A stretch of 64,000 bases of DNA from Podospora pseudocomata (lineage: Eukaryota > Ascomycota > Sordariomycetes > Sordariales > Podosporaceae): NCBI RefSeq assembly GCF_035222375.1, contig NC_085891.1, forward strand, positions 1,302,001 through 1,366,000. Direction: 5' to 3'. How positions within the stretch are numbered: position 1 is the first letter of the stretch; each line of letters begins with the position of its first letter. The notes under the pieces are model-generated. The model was given only the letters and a program-made list of their open reading frames with translations. It ran no database searches and was not told where the DNA came from. Below are positions 26,601-36,119 of the stretch, piece by piece. The position numbers were made by a program, and so were the translations under genes.

Positions 26601-29600
26601 TCACCTTGACCCTAAACGCCTCCTCCCTCGCCTGCCTCTGCATCATCTCCACCTTCCCGGCCCGATAAATCACCCCCAACTTCCACTCAAACGCCCCATC
26701 CTCCAGCTCAAAAAGCAACGTCTTGGTACGGAGCGAGACTTTGGGCACATTCCTCGGCCCCTCCGGTCCCTTATCCAGAATATACTCATTCGTCCCCGTC
26801 TTGAACCGATGATGCAGCTGCTGCACCGACTTGATCGAGTTGACAAAATTGTCCGTAATCTTGTACACCACCAAATCATGCGGCACCGCCACCCTGATCG
26901 TCTCCGAGACCACATCAAACATCCTCTCATCCTGCACCTGCCCACCCGTAAACTTTTTCCTCGACTCCCGGTAGTCTAACCTCACGTTCTTGACGCTGAT
27001 GATCCTTGCCCAGACCCTCCTCATCCTCGGCGCTTCCGCATAGAGTCTTATCAACCTCGCATGCAAAAACGGTGGCGACCAGCGATGTCTCCCCGCCTCT
27101 AAGTTACATATCTGGAACATCACCTGGGGATCAGAAGGTAAATCCGCCTTGATCTGGATCAGCGTCGCCTTGAAATCAACCGCCACCAACTCTTGAACAA
27201 AAGACCTCGCGACCTCCCCATCAAGCGACAGCTCCGGAATAGTCCCCCCCGCAGAAGGCGGCGACAAGTGTCCCACCACCAGCCTCTTCGCACCCATCTT
27301 GGGCGTACTCGGCACCATCACCACCGGTGTCGCCGGGCTTGCCCCCCCAGCAGCATTCGTCCTCACAAACGCCTTCCTCAGCACCGCAACCGCCACAGCA
27401 ACAGCATAATGCCTGTAAAGCGAGTACTGCAGCAACACCGTCCTAATCTGTGAGTGAACATGAAACACCGGCCCCTGGTTGTCACTCAGCGTCGAAAACG
27501 CCAGCTCCAACTTGGGAATATTCAAAAACGGCTCCACTTCCCACTTGTCCTCCGCCTCAATCATGTAGGCTTCAAACCCCCTCACATGAAGCGATATCCT
27601 CCTCCCATCCCCATCATGATGATACTTTTTCCTCGGAGACATCGGAATCGTCTTCAAAAGATCAGTCTCGGGCGACATCATCCCCCGACTGCTCGCCCGT
27701 CGTCTAGACGGCCTCCTCTGAAGATTGTCAAGCCTCTGGGCGCGGTATTCGGTCGTCCACGTATCCAGCTGAATCGCCAGACCCCTCGTCTCGTCAGAGA
27801 TGTCCTTGTCCACACCCGCCACCTCGACACTGAAGTCTGAGCAGGACAGCTGAAAGTGCAACAGCCACGCCGGCATCGCCCGCAGGAAATTAGAGTGCCT
27901 CGCCGTCTTTGACGAAGCCCTCTTGTCCGGCTCGACGTCCAGTCGCAACTGTCGTACAATCTGCCTCAGACCGTCCCCAATCTCATCTTTGACCATCTTC
28001 AGCGAGAAAGTCTGCAGATTGCCCGTCGCCACCACCTGGACGTTAGGCGAGGCGCTAAGCTGAATTTTGAGATCAAACGAGTCCGTCTCGAGGAGATCGA
28101 TCTTTTCGTTTCCGGCCGAGGTCTGGTAGTAAAGATGGTGAGTTTGTAGCCGCATAGTAGCCGCAAGGCTGTAGTGAAGCTGGTCGACCGTAGAATGGAA
28201 CGACTCCATGTCCAGTGAAATGGACGAGATGGATGATATAATCAGATCAAAATCATCTGGATCAGCGCCTTTGTGCACCGGCGGGAGCGCTATTCTCACT
28301 ACTGGCTCGTGCATGGAGAATTTGATGTTGGCCTTGGGGAGGAGGCGTGAGATGAGCATGTGCCGTGTCTGCGGTTCGGATTTGGGAGCTTTTGGCTTTC
28401 GTCGTAGCATAGCTATAAGAAGAGGGAGGTGTCGAGGATCGAGGTCGACGGATGGTGAGGTGACGACCGAGTTGGCGAATAAAATGTTGGCATTGCGCTG
28501 CTCAGCGGTGCCCTCGTGGGTGAGTTCGACTGTTTTAGAGGGGAGGGTCGTCCGAACGGTGGTGGTGGCCATGGGGATGTACATGATCCTCTCGGGCTTG
28601 CCATGTCCATCGTCGAGGCCGATGGATACTGACAACGCGGCAGCCAATGCTTCGTGGGCAGTATCTTTTGAGGGAAAATACATCCTATGTGCTGAGGACT
28701 TGGGGTCAAGCCGGTGAAGGTCGATGCCCACCTCCTTCATGGATGCGTTTAGAAGCACAGGATTTCCTCCAGGACGAACGTGGTCAATCTTTTTAGTCAG
28801 ACCAACATAGCTGACAGCAAACTGAACCTCCTTGATGCCCCTAAGGATCGAGCTGACAAGCTCCTTCGAGTCGGAAACGGTCTGCATCAGCTCGTGGTTC
28901 GTTGTGCTCCCCGGTACATCGATCTCCTGCATCACCTGATCGACAATCACGCCCATAGGATCGGATTGCGCGAACTCCTGATTGCATTGGCTCTTGATCT
29001 GCTTGGACAGTTTCGCGCTGTGGCTGACATCGTCATATGGGATATGTAGACGGCCGAGCTTTAGCGAAATGGCGGCGTCGCGGAGACCGTCGAGGGCTTC
29101 GTATAAATAGCCGTGGATGTTCAGGGTGGCGCTGTCCAAAACCTCCAACGATTCTCCCCCATTGGCCGTGAAAAGAACACTCCTCAGCGTCACAATCCAC
29201 TCCGCTTGCTGTTTCTGACGGCTCCTCTCTGCCTTCCCTTGCAAGAAGAAGCGCGCCCGGTCGACCATCTTCGACCTCGTGTCAACCGCCACGGTAAAAC
29301 TGCCCACTTGCACGTTGCCCACGTCGACAATGTTGACCGAGGAATTGGTCGCAACCACATCCACCATCCGAAGCCAGTTCACCTTGCGGTGCAACAGCTT
29401 CAGCTTCTCTTTTATCTTGGTCAGGCGCTTCCAAGTCTTACTCCTCCCAGCCGACATGGTCTCGCGCCTCGTGATTTTCGGCACCTTCATCGATTCAGCA
29501 GTCGGAGGAGTGGAAGCCGCGCCATTGAGCTTCGTCTTTTCGTTATCGCCATCGCTATCCGAGTCCGAATCCTCGCTGCCTGCTGCCAGCCCCGCAGCCT

Positions 29601-29886
29601 TGTTCCCTTCCAACTCCTTGATATCGACGATAACGGCGAGTTCGCTGACGACTATGCTGAGCCAGGTGGGCTGGGAAAAGGTCGGTCGGTGGACGTTGAG
29701 GCCGAGGCCTCTGATGTCGATTCGTATGCCATCGCGCGGGGTGTAGGACAGTCGTCTGAAGGAGAAATAGCCTATGCGCTGGATCGAGAGGCCGGTGATG
29801 ATTCGTATTACGGCAAATAAAACAAAGGTTGAGAGATAGAGAAGGACTATGATTCCAAACAAAAAGGTCGGGTTAAGGAGGGCCAT
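20647..29886 (-). CDS. fmp27: FMP27/BLTP2-family bridge-like lipid transfer protein
   Basis: One uninterrupted exon encodes 3079 residues from the ATG at 29886. An in-frame ATG at 30036 would add 50 residues, but they look like leader sequence. Starting at MALLNPTFLFGII puts the single membrane helix (about residues 7-31) at the extreme N-terminus, as in the family. Family landmarks in order are the N-terminal strand region FRRLSYTPRDGIRIDIRGLG, the GFWDK motif at about residue 1418, the WPPW motif (SSWPPWVPMEVMFDFQADPF) at about residue 2198, and a conserved helical/beta region to about 2780. The last ~300 residues are Ser/Gly/Gln-rich and probably disordered. Such proteins form a long hydrophobic groove of repeating beta sheets that moves phospholipids between the ER and plasma membrane at contact sites. 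The mitochondrial name comes from the yeast gene. Confidence 0.93.
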   Translation of the reverse strand: MALLNPTFLFGIIVLLYLSTFVLFAVIRIITGLSIQRIGYFSFRRLSYTPRDGIRIDIRGLGLNVHRPTFSQPTWLSIVVSELAVIVDIKELEGNKAAGLAAGSEDSDSDSDGDNEKTKLNGAASTPPTAESMKVPKITRRETMSAGRSKTWKRLTKIKEKLKLLHRKVNWLRMVDVVATNSSVNIVDVGNVQVGSFTVAVDTRSKMVDRARFFLQGKAERSRQKQQAEWIVTLRSVLFTANGGESLEVLDSATLNIHGYLYEALDGLRDAAISLKLGRLHIPYDDVSHSAKLSKQIKSQCNQEFAQSDPMGVIVDQVMQEIDVPGSTTNHELMQTVSDSKELVSSILRGIKEVQFAVSYVGLTKKIDHVRPGGNPVLLNASMKEVGIDLHRLDPKSSAHRMYFPSKDTAHEALAAALSVSIGLDDGHGKPERIMYIPMATTTVRTTLPSKTVELTHEGTAEQRNANILFANSVVTSPSVDLDPRHLPLLIAMLRRKPKAPKSEPQTRHMLISRLLPKANIKFSMHEPVVRIALPPVHKGADPDDFDLIISSISSISLDMESFHSTVDQLHYSLAATMRLQTHHLYYQTSAGNEKIDLLETDSFDLKIQLSASPNVQVVATGNLQTFSLKMVKDEIGDGLRQIVRQLRLDVEPDKRASSKTARHSNFLRAMPAWLLHFQLSCSDFSVEVAGVDKDISDETRGLAIQLDTWTTEYRAQRLDNLQRRPSRRRASSRGMMSPETDLLKTIPMSPRKKYHHDGDGRRISLHVRGFEAYMIEAEDKWEVEPFLNIPKLELAFSTLSDNQGPVFHVHSQIRTVLLQYSLYRHYAVAVAVAVLRKAFVRTNAAGGASPATPVVMVPSTPKMGAKRLVVGHLSPPSAGGTIPELSLDGEVARSFVQELVAVDFKATLIQIKADLPSDPQVMFQICNLEAGRHRWSPPFLHARLIRLYAEAPRMRRVWARIISVKNVRLDYRESRKKFTGGQVQDERMFDVVSETIRVAVPHDLVVYKITDNFVNSIKSVQQLHHRFKTGTNEYILDKGPEGPRNVPKVSLRTKTLLFELEDGAFEWKLGVIYRAGKVEMMQRQAREEAFRVKVKKIHEEESKKESAKLRTRSAASRGKTRMSGDGGPRSRSIGADQGRSGGGEGRFRGRAPRYDPEGGCLGISGDARISINEARERLNIHNARSWKQRIDQQYELSKNATKDLHAAFWGHNEVPEDWNDSEKILEVPQRPALMSALLSDLHIMLDKPSFPMKDLPDFLHKVGKGMPSDMKYALLVPMSVRIEMGEARISLRDYPLPFIHVPSTKSSQSARMQALSMTTDFVIAEEYRGPESMRKIKVQIVPGRNLDPMASNQGSFAVDVRRTIGPVKTFSDMVIDIHTSNPTRITWGPSYQPAIQDMMMAIESMTKPQLDPSEKVGFWDKIRLNFHSRVRVAWREGGDVHLALKGSRDPYQVTGNGAGFIMCWRKDVRWNIHADDDPKRFMTVDSGEYVLAVPDYSHHVRETRRQHGEDESFTSDSSYKSGAAFKKVVMKLSGKVQVMAGLVFEKAIVNGERSFEFKPHYDVILKAPHLAKAENGVPYDAFRGFRSQHIHLSVAVRAPVDREWTGSVTEPSRSYNTVHLTPRFFTHFFAWWSLFSGPLSLPIRQGALWPGREKNSKKFGRHLATIKYNVLLAPLFLSHIYKHKDVEDYAENSVSATGIKVRFDSWMLDLHMRREEFTTPDRGRNTQSRTSGMRIHAGQLDLVSADVRAVSASIRGTTADAVTKASLSSYIGDQEPDVADVSRFTIPDNDSRWIDMDDFVELDWILPTELNPDTKILPLAFAPRVTYFRQTDIGGLIDGDPDRTTHFGKEPTHFCIMSHDDDPRRVQSQLIRRRLEQIDQQAEIHRRTLGEIELRMVRGDTTTADLGAEYEILSRHTAVLHGRKVFLEGMLREMTPRAASCNDEDEESTATEGDLNRPDYLRGDDSDESEVTGEFASDFKNRFVVHNVQLKWNNTLRNIILRYMHQVGQRRGFVYYLSRPAVKFILDLVDEQTKSKTAATPTGTGKSPDANGKDRDIQKDIEDRIRKILGDGKKFSGSTGNIDAQHPAMADLSGGIADEFTTQNAYHVRLIAPQIQLQSDKNKKHVVLTTAKGMELKVVDVLEKSRISDNVSGLVQRRFLVNMDSTQFFVTHQKWFSTQLVSMYSGNTYGTPAGSSWPPWVPMEVMFDFQADPFGFKRVVQKTSAMLRYDKYNTLRLKYNDEVNTSEAAAVDNLSQAGSAQESRTDNLWVEFPQAHALCNSSQYYAIYVIVLDLLMYSEPLEKTRNERLEKIMLASDFSDLRGAPEMVIKLQERVRQLEDIKTHFQTHSRQMDEKGWQDRLVLERDLAACEDELFFMMKAITTSQRKFDHSTSSALLKWSITAKEIVWQLIRDNNEPLVELQLKDVEYDRTDNSDGSHINLIQVGRILGLNLLPDAIYPAMIAPYFEPSAGVVDIETKPMIRVYWNMLEAIAGIPIMDHFEVNLFPLKVQLEREVGKKLFEYIFPGIDGDAPAEGKNTSPFMIKQSIPGEEEDEGDNMSISESLANQITDHLTVPGEQEPEVPQFETRAGSLELRLRPTLTSDPDEDPPKHKALSIHSGEGTSFRLFRSGTGFKAVNKKRSYDSLRGSTPRPGVSRTGTGFSSNISISGDSRKGSRFGLRHRSTATDEEKAKARSDDLTKMIDRASNYMTFAYIKMPSVVLCVSYKGKGERNFEDVHDFVFRMPTIEYRNKTWSNLDLALALKSRVIKALISHTGAIIGNKFSKHRPNIAQQSKLREVATSSVLLATPVGSSIAGGESRENSGDDSSSIYGVGASPVDFSRSPPQSIRRAATAASSIPVPKSSASRSSSIASSQRSATVPQQQQASAAGHVVANTQATGAIPTFLMTQPTQSTISSGSSSSAQEGGKTGFGSLLRPASSGWSKPFGGGGGSNGQQQQHQQTKRPGSSGGLGMGMGNNTVAFSNYNAGVGGMGMEEVMNSGGGGGSPERKRTGGHMGFRDKLSAIRHKLKEGGGGGQREQSVVAVRDQGGEMVLEEGGEDGEGGGGLMKTLSHRSSRRQ

Positions 29887-31250
29887 CTCGAGATGGTATG
29901 TACAACGGGGAGGGACTGGTGGCAGGTGGTTACGTCCATCAGTCGCATACAGTTTCGTGGTATCTTGGGACGTGTAAGTTTCCAAATCCACGGGATCCCG
30001 GTCACAGGTTTGAGGGGACAGCCTATCTACATTCACTCGCGCGACCTGGGGAGCAGTGCCATGGTGTGTGGGATCGTTTCTCGTTTCGTCGAGGTAGGTA
30101 AGTCGGGGATCGGAGAACAGCTGTGCAGCAGTTGAGGTGCAGTGCCTGGCAGATAGCGGGACGGGAGGTTTCTTGTCAAGAGGTACACGGGATACTACCG
30201 ATGCTACGCCGTGTGGTTAGGTACTTGTCATCATGGATGTTGGGTTCAGACTATTTACCAACGCAGTGGCGCAATTAAGGGTGCGGCAGGTAGAAAGTAG
30301 TAAAAAAAAAAAAAAAAGACAACTAGCACTGGTATCAAAAGTAACAAAAAGGAAGTGCTCCGTGTGGAAAAAAGGGAGGGAAATTGATAAAGAGTCGAGG
30401 TCCCAATTCCATTCCCCAAATTCCACAGGCTCCAGAAGTGGGATGGAGTCGCTGGCCTGGGGCGAAATGAATGATCGCTTTGATATCCAATGCCACCCTG
30501 GTCACTTCCCTGGCCAGGTCACAACCCGCCAAAGTCCAGTCTTGGCAGGGAGCTTCTGGATGCTTTCCTGCCGGCCCCCACCGCCCATGTCCACTGCCAG
30601 TCGAGCCAGTCTCACACAAGATCTCCAGGCCAAGCTCATTTAGCGCAAGGATCAAGGTGTGAGTGAGTGAGTGAGTGAGAGAAAACGCGGGGTGATGAAT
30701 TGAATCTTTTTTGTTGAAGCTCTTGTCGAGGAAGCTTTGTGTGCTGCTGAGGAACCAATTGCAATCTAGACATTCCATGAGCTGCGATAGGGTCCCTGCA
30801 GCTTCGAGAAACCTTACAACCGTTTCTGCCGTGAAGCAAACCATTTGCGGCTGCAGATGGTGGCCCGTTCATTTGATAGGTGAAGCTGCAACAAACGGTG
30901 CTTCAAACAAATCAGACAACTGAGTCGTGAGGTTACAGTTGGCCGTCTTTATCCGAACACAGAGTAGTCTCGCTGCCATCTGATAATCTGATTATAGCTG
31001 GCAAAATATATAGATATTATATACACGTATTTACATTTCGTTCACCGCCGCACGGCTCTCCTCTCCAGCCAGTCTGTGACGCACAGGTTCAACCCATCCA
31101 AGATTCAAGCGCCAGTCGTTCAATTGCTTGGATAGGTGTCATCATGAGCTTTCCATACGATCCGGGCTTTCGTTGCCTCGGAGGTTTCGCGCTCTCGGCC
31201 AGCTTTTGCACCAGAAGAAACGGGGATGGGGTTCTATCGATCGCTTAAGA
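29887..31250. other. FMP27 promoter region and Tim17-like 3' flank
   Basis: The FMP27 promoter and leader are expected just upstream of 29886. A run of 16 A (about 30302-30317) and a short (TGAG)n tract (about 30659-30680) are present. No gene is supported. Confidence 0.45.
30659..30680. repeat. (TGAG)5 microsatellite
   Basis: Five tetranucleotide units in the region upstream of the FMP27 gene. No role is evident. Confidence 0.85.
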
Positions 31251-32174
31251 TTACCATCTCCACCAAGACTGACTCTGACCCTTTTTGTCCGCCTGAATCG
31301 GTGTATTATCCGTAGCCTCCTTGACTTCCTGTACCAAAGGAACCTGTTCAGTTGGCGGTGGTGTATTCCCCATCTTCTTGCTGTCGGCTTCCCGAAGCTC
31401 TCTGATGCGGTCGTCGATGAGGGCAATGTCAGCCTCTACTCGGAGAAGTTTCTCCTCCAACAGATTCACATAATCTTGATCTGAAAGTGCTGTAATGGGA
31501 CTCCAACTCGAGTGCCAGAACCGCTTGTTCTTTGAAGGATCCTTTTCCGCTTCTTTTTGCTTGGCCTCCCTTCTATTGGCAAAGGCTTGCCCTCCAGCTC
31601 CCAGCAGGGAACATACGATGGCTCCAGGAATAATATTTCGCGGCCCTCCTGTTGGAATGGTCAAAATAGAGTTTGTTGTTGAGACCGCTTGGACTTGGAC
31701 TTACGAATAGATCCTCCGACAACACCAGAGACTGCACCAGCAAAAGTACTTCCTTTGAGCTTGTCTCCGGGAGTAATCTTGTCCTCTCCTCCCAGAGCAT
31801 TAAAGGCCACCAACCGAGCAGCCCAGTAGCTTGAACCTAGGGCGAACCATTGACCACCAGCAATCAACGAGAAAAATACCGGTGGTGCACCACGAAGGAT
31901 ACCAGCTGCTCCTCCCATAAACAAGCCACAGGCACCTGATTACAACATCAGCAATTGTTCTGCTAGTTGCACTAAAAGGGGCTCAACGAGAAAGGCTCAT
32001 ACCAGCCGAGCCGCCCACTTTGAGGGAAGGGACTACAATATCCATCACCTCTTGCGGGAGGAGTTGTCTTTGCTCTTTTGACGGCATCTGGTCCCTCGGT
32101 GGCATTTGTTCTGGTGAGGATGAACTGGGGTTTGTTTTCGATTCGTCGACCTCTGAAAGAGCGATGCGCTTCAT
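31251..32174 (-). CDS. Tim17/Tim22/Tim23-like membrane protein
   Basis: Three exons (32174-32003, 31935-31705, 31648-31251) encode 266 residues. The introns are GTATGA...TCAG and GTAAGT...ACAG. A hydrophilic N-terminus (about 45 residues) precedes four Gly-rich hydrophobic segments. These include GGSAGACGLFMGGAAGILRG, SLIAGGQWFALGSSYW, GSTFAGAVSGVVGGSIRG and PGAIVCSLLGAGGQAFANRR, the GxxxG-dense pattern of the Tim17/22/23 fold. A charged C-terminal region with a predicted coiled coil follows (LLEEKLLRVEADIALIDDRI). This suggests an inner mitochondrial membrane protein. The architecture recalls the complex I assembly factor TIMMDC1, but I cannot confirm that. It is divergent from eIF4B with 566 bp between starts. 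Confidence 0.8.
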
Positions 32175-32740
32175 TTTTGACTCTCGGGGTCTGCGCTCAG
32201 ACGGCTAACCAAATAAACTTTTCTTCAGTGGGTTGGTATTCACTTGTGTGGTGTACTCAAACCACAGTGTGCAGTAGTTCAAGTCGATCATTCAGCACAA
32301 GTTTATGTAAAGTATGGATAGATACTAGCTATCTAATAGCTGTGAAAGCTTCCCCACTGCAGATGTGCCAAAGCTTCCCCTGGGTGTGGGTCTAACCTTA
32401 TGTGGTCTAGCCTATAATAGAAGCGGCCGATTCACTTGGCCTCTCAGCGGTTCTCAGCTGGTGGTGGGAGAAAAAAAAAAAGAAGGCCCACCAACCCTGT
32501 CGCTGCAATTTTTCGCTTCCCGCCGCCCGCAACAACCACGCACCGAGTTGACCCAAGGTTGCGAAACTTCCACTCCGCCTCCCACCAACCCGCCTGCTTC
32601 AGCTTTCGGGTCCGGACTCATCCATCACTCGACCCTTTTCGATACCTACCTACTTCTTGACGGATCCCCTCACGGTTCCCGTCATCAACTCCATCCTACG
32701 CGCTTCGTCTCGCAAGCGCGTGGCCAACTAAACCGCAATC
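32175..32740. promoter_or_regulatory. Bidirectional promoter, Tim17-like and eIF4B
   Basis: The start codons at 32174 (-) and 32741 (+) diverge across 566 bp. The half next to eIF4B is pyrimidine-rich (CT-rich from about 32500), as expected for a highly expressed translation gene. No specific factor sites are claimed. Confidence 0.5.
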
Positions 32741-34914
32741 ATGGGTAAGCAACCATCTACCGCCTCCATTTCGCTACCTACCTCGACTGCCCCGCCCTCT
32801 GATTTATACCCCTCGCGACAAACACACGTTGCTACTCATGACCTCACTTGCTAACATGTCCTCTCCTCTCCAGCTCCCAAGAAAGAGAAAGCCCAGAAGC
32901 TGTCTCTGGGTGAATTCCTCGGCGAGAGTACGACCTCCCCTCCCCCTCTATGCCAAGACCCCACCGCCATTAAATTATCTTTAGGATGATGTTAGTGGTG
33001 GTGGTGGTGGTGATGGTGGTGGCAGCCTTGCTTCGCCCGACTGCATACTGACTGAGCAACACAGCTGGTGGTGTTTCCTCGTGGGCTGATGAAGTCGAGG
33101 ACACATATGGTAAGTCATCCTGAACTGATTGAAATTTCTTTTGCGCATTTGACTGACCGTCTGTAAGGTTCCGGTATGCACCTCACCGTCATCATCCGAA
33201 TCACCTCTGGAAAAGAAAATACTGACCAAACCTAGGCACCCAGTCCTTCCCTTCGACCGACCGTCGCACTGGCCCCAGCTCGTATGGCAATAACACTAGC
33301 TACGGCAATGACCGGGGTATGTTGCACTGCTGTGGTGTTGACGTTCACAAAGAAGAATCCTAATATTCTGTATCATAAAGGTTACCACTCGCTCCGCGAC
33401 AACCTCCCCCAGGAGCTCCCCACCAAGCCTCCTTATACCGCTCATCTCGGCAACTTGTCGTACGATGCCACTGTCGAGAGTGTGACCGACTTCTTCCACG
33501 ACTGCAACTGCGTCAACGTCCGCATTATCGAGGACCGCGAGCAGAACCGTCCCAAGGGCTTCGCCTATGCCGAGTTTGCTGATCTTGAGGGTCTCAAGAC
33601 TGCTTTGACCCGCGACGGCCAGTCCTTCGAGGGTCGTAATATTCGTATCAAGGTTGCTGATCCTCGTAAGTTTATATCACATATACATGCCAAGTACCAA
33701 CCAGCAAGGCTAACAGTCCTGTAGCCCGTGGTGGATTCGGCGACCGCACCGAGAGCTTCCGCGAGCTTGACTGGGGTGCCAAGAGAGGTCCCCTCGCTGA
33801 CACTGGCGGCCGTAGCAACCGCGATTTCGGCGACCGTAGACCTCCCCGTGAGTTCAACGACGAGAGGCCGGTTAGAGAGGCCAGAGAGATCAACTGGGAG
33901 AGACGGGGCCCTCTCCCCCCTGCTGAGCGCCCAGAGTCTCGCGAGGGTGCTCGTGCCCGCAACACCACCGACTTCAGCGCCGCTAGAAGGGCTTCCCCCG
34001 CCGCTTGGGGTCCCGGAGAAGGACGCCAAGGTGGAGATGGCTCTCGCCCTCCTCGCCGTGAGTTTGCCGAGCGCCCTGAGCGTCCCGAGCGTGTTCCTAC
34101 CGCCGCTGAGAAGGAGATCAACTGGCGCAACAACATGCGTCCCGTCGAGCCAAAGTCTCGTGAGGGTAGCGAGGCTCCTGGTTCTCCCGCTGCCGCCCCC
34201 GCTGCCGCCCCCGCTGCGCAGCCAGCTGGTAGACCCAGACTGAATCTCACCAAGCGCACCGTTTCCGAGGCCCCCGATGTGATCTCGCCTGCCCCTACTT
34301 CCAAGTCGAACCCATTCGGTGCGGCCCGCCCCATCGACACTGCTGCCCGCGAGCGTGAGGTCGAGGAGAAACGCATCCGGGACAAGCAGGAGGCTGAGGA
34401 GAGGGCCAAGGCTGAGAAGGAGGCCAAGGAGGCCGCTGCCGCCGAGGCTGCTGAGAAGGCCAAGGCTGAAGAGGCTGCTGCTGCGGAAGCTGCTGCGGAA
34501 GCTGCTGCGGAAGCTGCTGAGAAGGCCAAGGCTGATGCCGAGGCCGCCACTGCTGCTGGTACCAAGCCAGAAGTCCAGGAGGGTGAGGGTGAGCAGAAGC
34601 TTCCCGTCAGAACTCGCGAGCCTCGTGAGCCTGCTCCCAAGTCCCGCGCCGCCGAGAGTGGCAGCTGGAGAAGAGCCGGTGATGCCCCAGCCCGTGGCCC
34701 CCCCAGCGGTCCCCGTCGCAGTGGCGGTGCCCCCCGCGCACCCCGCCAGGATGGTGGACGCCCTCCTCGGTCCAACGGAACCACCGATGCTCGCGGTCCA
34801 TTGTCTCCCACCACCGAGAAGGCTCCCGCCAGCCCTGCTGTCGATGATGACGGCTGGACCACTGTTACCCAGCCGGTTAAGGGTCGCCGCGGCGGCAACC
34901 GGCCCCTTGCTTGA
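32741..34914 (+). CDS. tif3: Translation initiation factor eIF4B
   Basis: Proposed exons are 32741-32744, 32874-32927, 33065-33109, 33168-33173, 33236-33316, 33381-33665 and 33725-34914, giving 554 residues. The first exon is only ATGG. The 6-nt fourth exon is optional for the frame; both flanking introns have a CTGAC branch site and AG acceptor. The N-terminus MAPKKEKAQKLSLGEFLGE with SWADEVEDTYG is typical of fungal eIF4B. An RRM lies at about residues 80-157 (RNP2-like AHLGNL, RNP1 KGFAYAEF). Arg/Gly/Asp-rich repeats with DFGDRRPPREF follow, then a long Ala/Glu/Lys helix (REVEEKRIRDKQEAEERAKA) and a basic Arg/Pro/Gly C-terminus ending KGRRGGNRPLA. The protein stimulates eIF4A helicase and mRNA recruitment in the cytosol. 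Confidence 0.92.
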
Positions 34915-36119
34915 TTGTATTATACCACACCACGACGCCCCCTCGCTTCTTTTCGATTCCCAGCACTGGCGCTTGCCCGTTTCCAACTGCATGTTTCGTC
35001 ATTGCTTTGGATAGACGGGCATGGCGCTGACATCCGACCTCGTTCTCTCTTCCAGATGAGTGTCAGCCGCTGAAAGCTCTTTCCATCGACCACCATGCCG
35101 CTTTCTTCTTGGGGATGACGGATAAACCGCTTTTTCCCTGTCTGCCCTTCCTGGATGGACCGGCGCATTTGGGCGATCCCGACCGCGTTATGCCAAAAAA
35201 AGTAATGGGTTGTTCCTGCGTTTTTATTTCGATTTTTAGCCACGACGTTTTATGCACGGGAATGACACGCAACTTCTCGATTCTAGATTCGGGGCCCTCG
35301 CCTACTCGGGTGATGGGCTTTCAATGAAGGGTGTGTGGGGTTTCTGCTCGGTCGTCACAGCAGATTGTTTTTATTCTGCTTTTCCAATCGAGGAGCACAA
35401 AATGGCGTCTTGGCTTTTTGGGAAGGAAACGGGATCCTTTTCTACTAGATATGGGTGGGAGGGAACCACGCAAGGGAAGGGGTCTACCGGATTTTTCTAC
35501 CTGTTATTTATGAAGAGAGCTTTCCGTTGGTCATCTCTTTGTTGTTGTTTTGGTCTTTTGGGGAAATAACACACATTTCCTTGTTTCATGTCATGTCTGC
35601 CTGCATTTGACCCGAAGCTGTTGTGTTGTCTTGTTCGTCAGGTTTTACTGTTTTCCATGTCTGAGGTGCTTGTGGGCGTCTGTCATGTTTTCGAACGTGA
35701 TGGGTCTAGAGATGGGATGGGTATAATCTGTGAGGATGATGTTGAGTGGATGGGTTTCATGGCGGATGGTGGAGGTGGGAGGATGTGTTTTCCCCAAATG
35801 TTGTTCTCCCGTCTAGACCCGAGGGAGAGAAAGAGAAGTGTGGAGATGGTGAAGATGAAAATTCTCAATGGGACTGATGTTTCGATTACATGGCGTAATG
35901 ATTGTGTTGTTAATTGACCCCTATTCCTCCAGTGATTACTCACTAGCCATCGTCCAGATTGGTACCAAATTATGTAGCTCAAACAGACAAATAACCCAGC
36001 CCAAAGCTTTCCCCAACCCAAATCGAAAAGCCTTTCCCAACTCGAACAGAATTCTTTCCCAACCAAACAGAAACCTTTTCCCAACCCAACCGAGACCTTT
36101 CCCTTCGACTTGACCACCC
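34915..36119. other. Convergent 3' region, eIF4B and aminotransferase
   Basis: This is the 1.2 kb between two convergent stop codons. ORFs here (for example 35683-36132 minus) are low-complexity products of the repeat at 36003-36104. No gene is supported. Confidence 0.45.
36003..36104. repeat. Degenerate ~22-bp tandem repeat, five units
   Basis: The core CTTTCCCAAC recurs at about 36008, 36032, 36054, 36076 and 36097, separated by variable C/A-rich sequence. Spacing is 21-24 bp. It lies just downstream of the aminotransferase stop codon. Confidence 0.75.

Noticed and set aside
32940-33000. Second micro-exon candidate (GATGAT between AG and GT) in eIF4B intron 2
   Set aside because: Joining it in phase creates a TGA stop, so it cannot be coding.
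33565-34992. Long antisense ORFs (475 and 408 codons) opposite eIF4B
   Set aside because: They mirror the Ala/Glu-rich and Arg/Gly-rich eIF4B sequence and have no independent signals.
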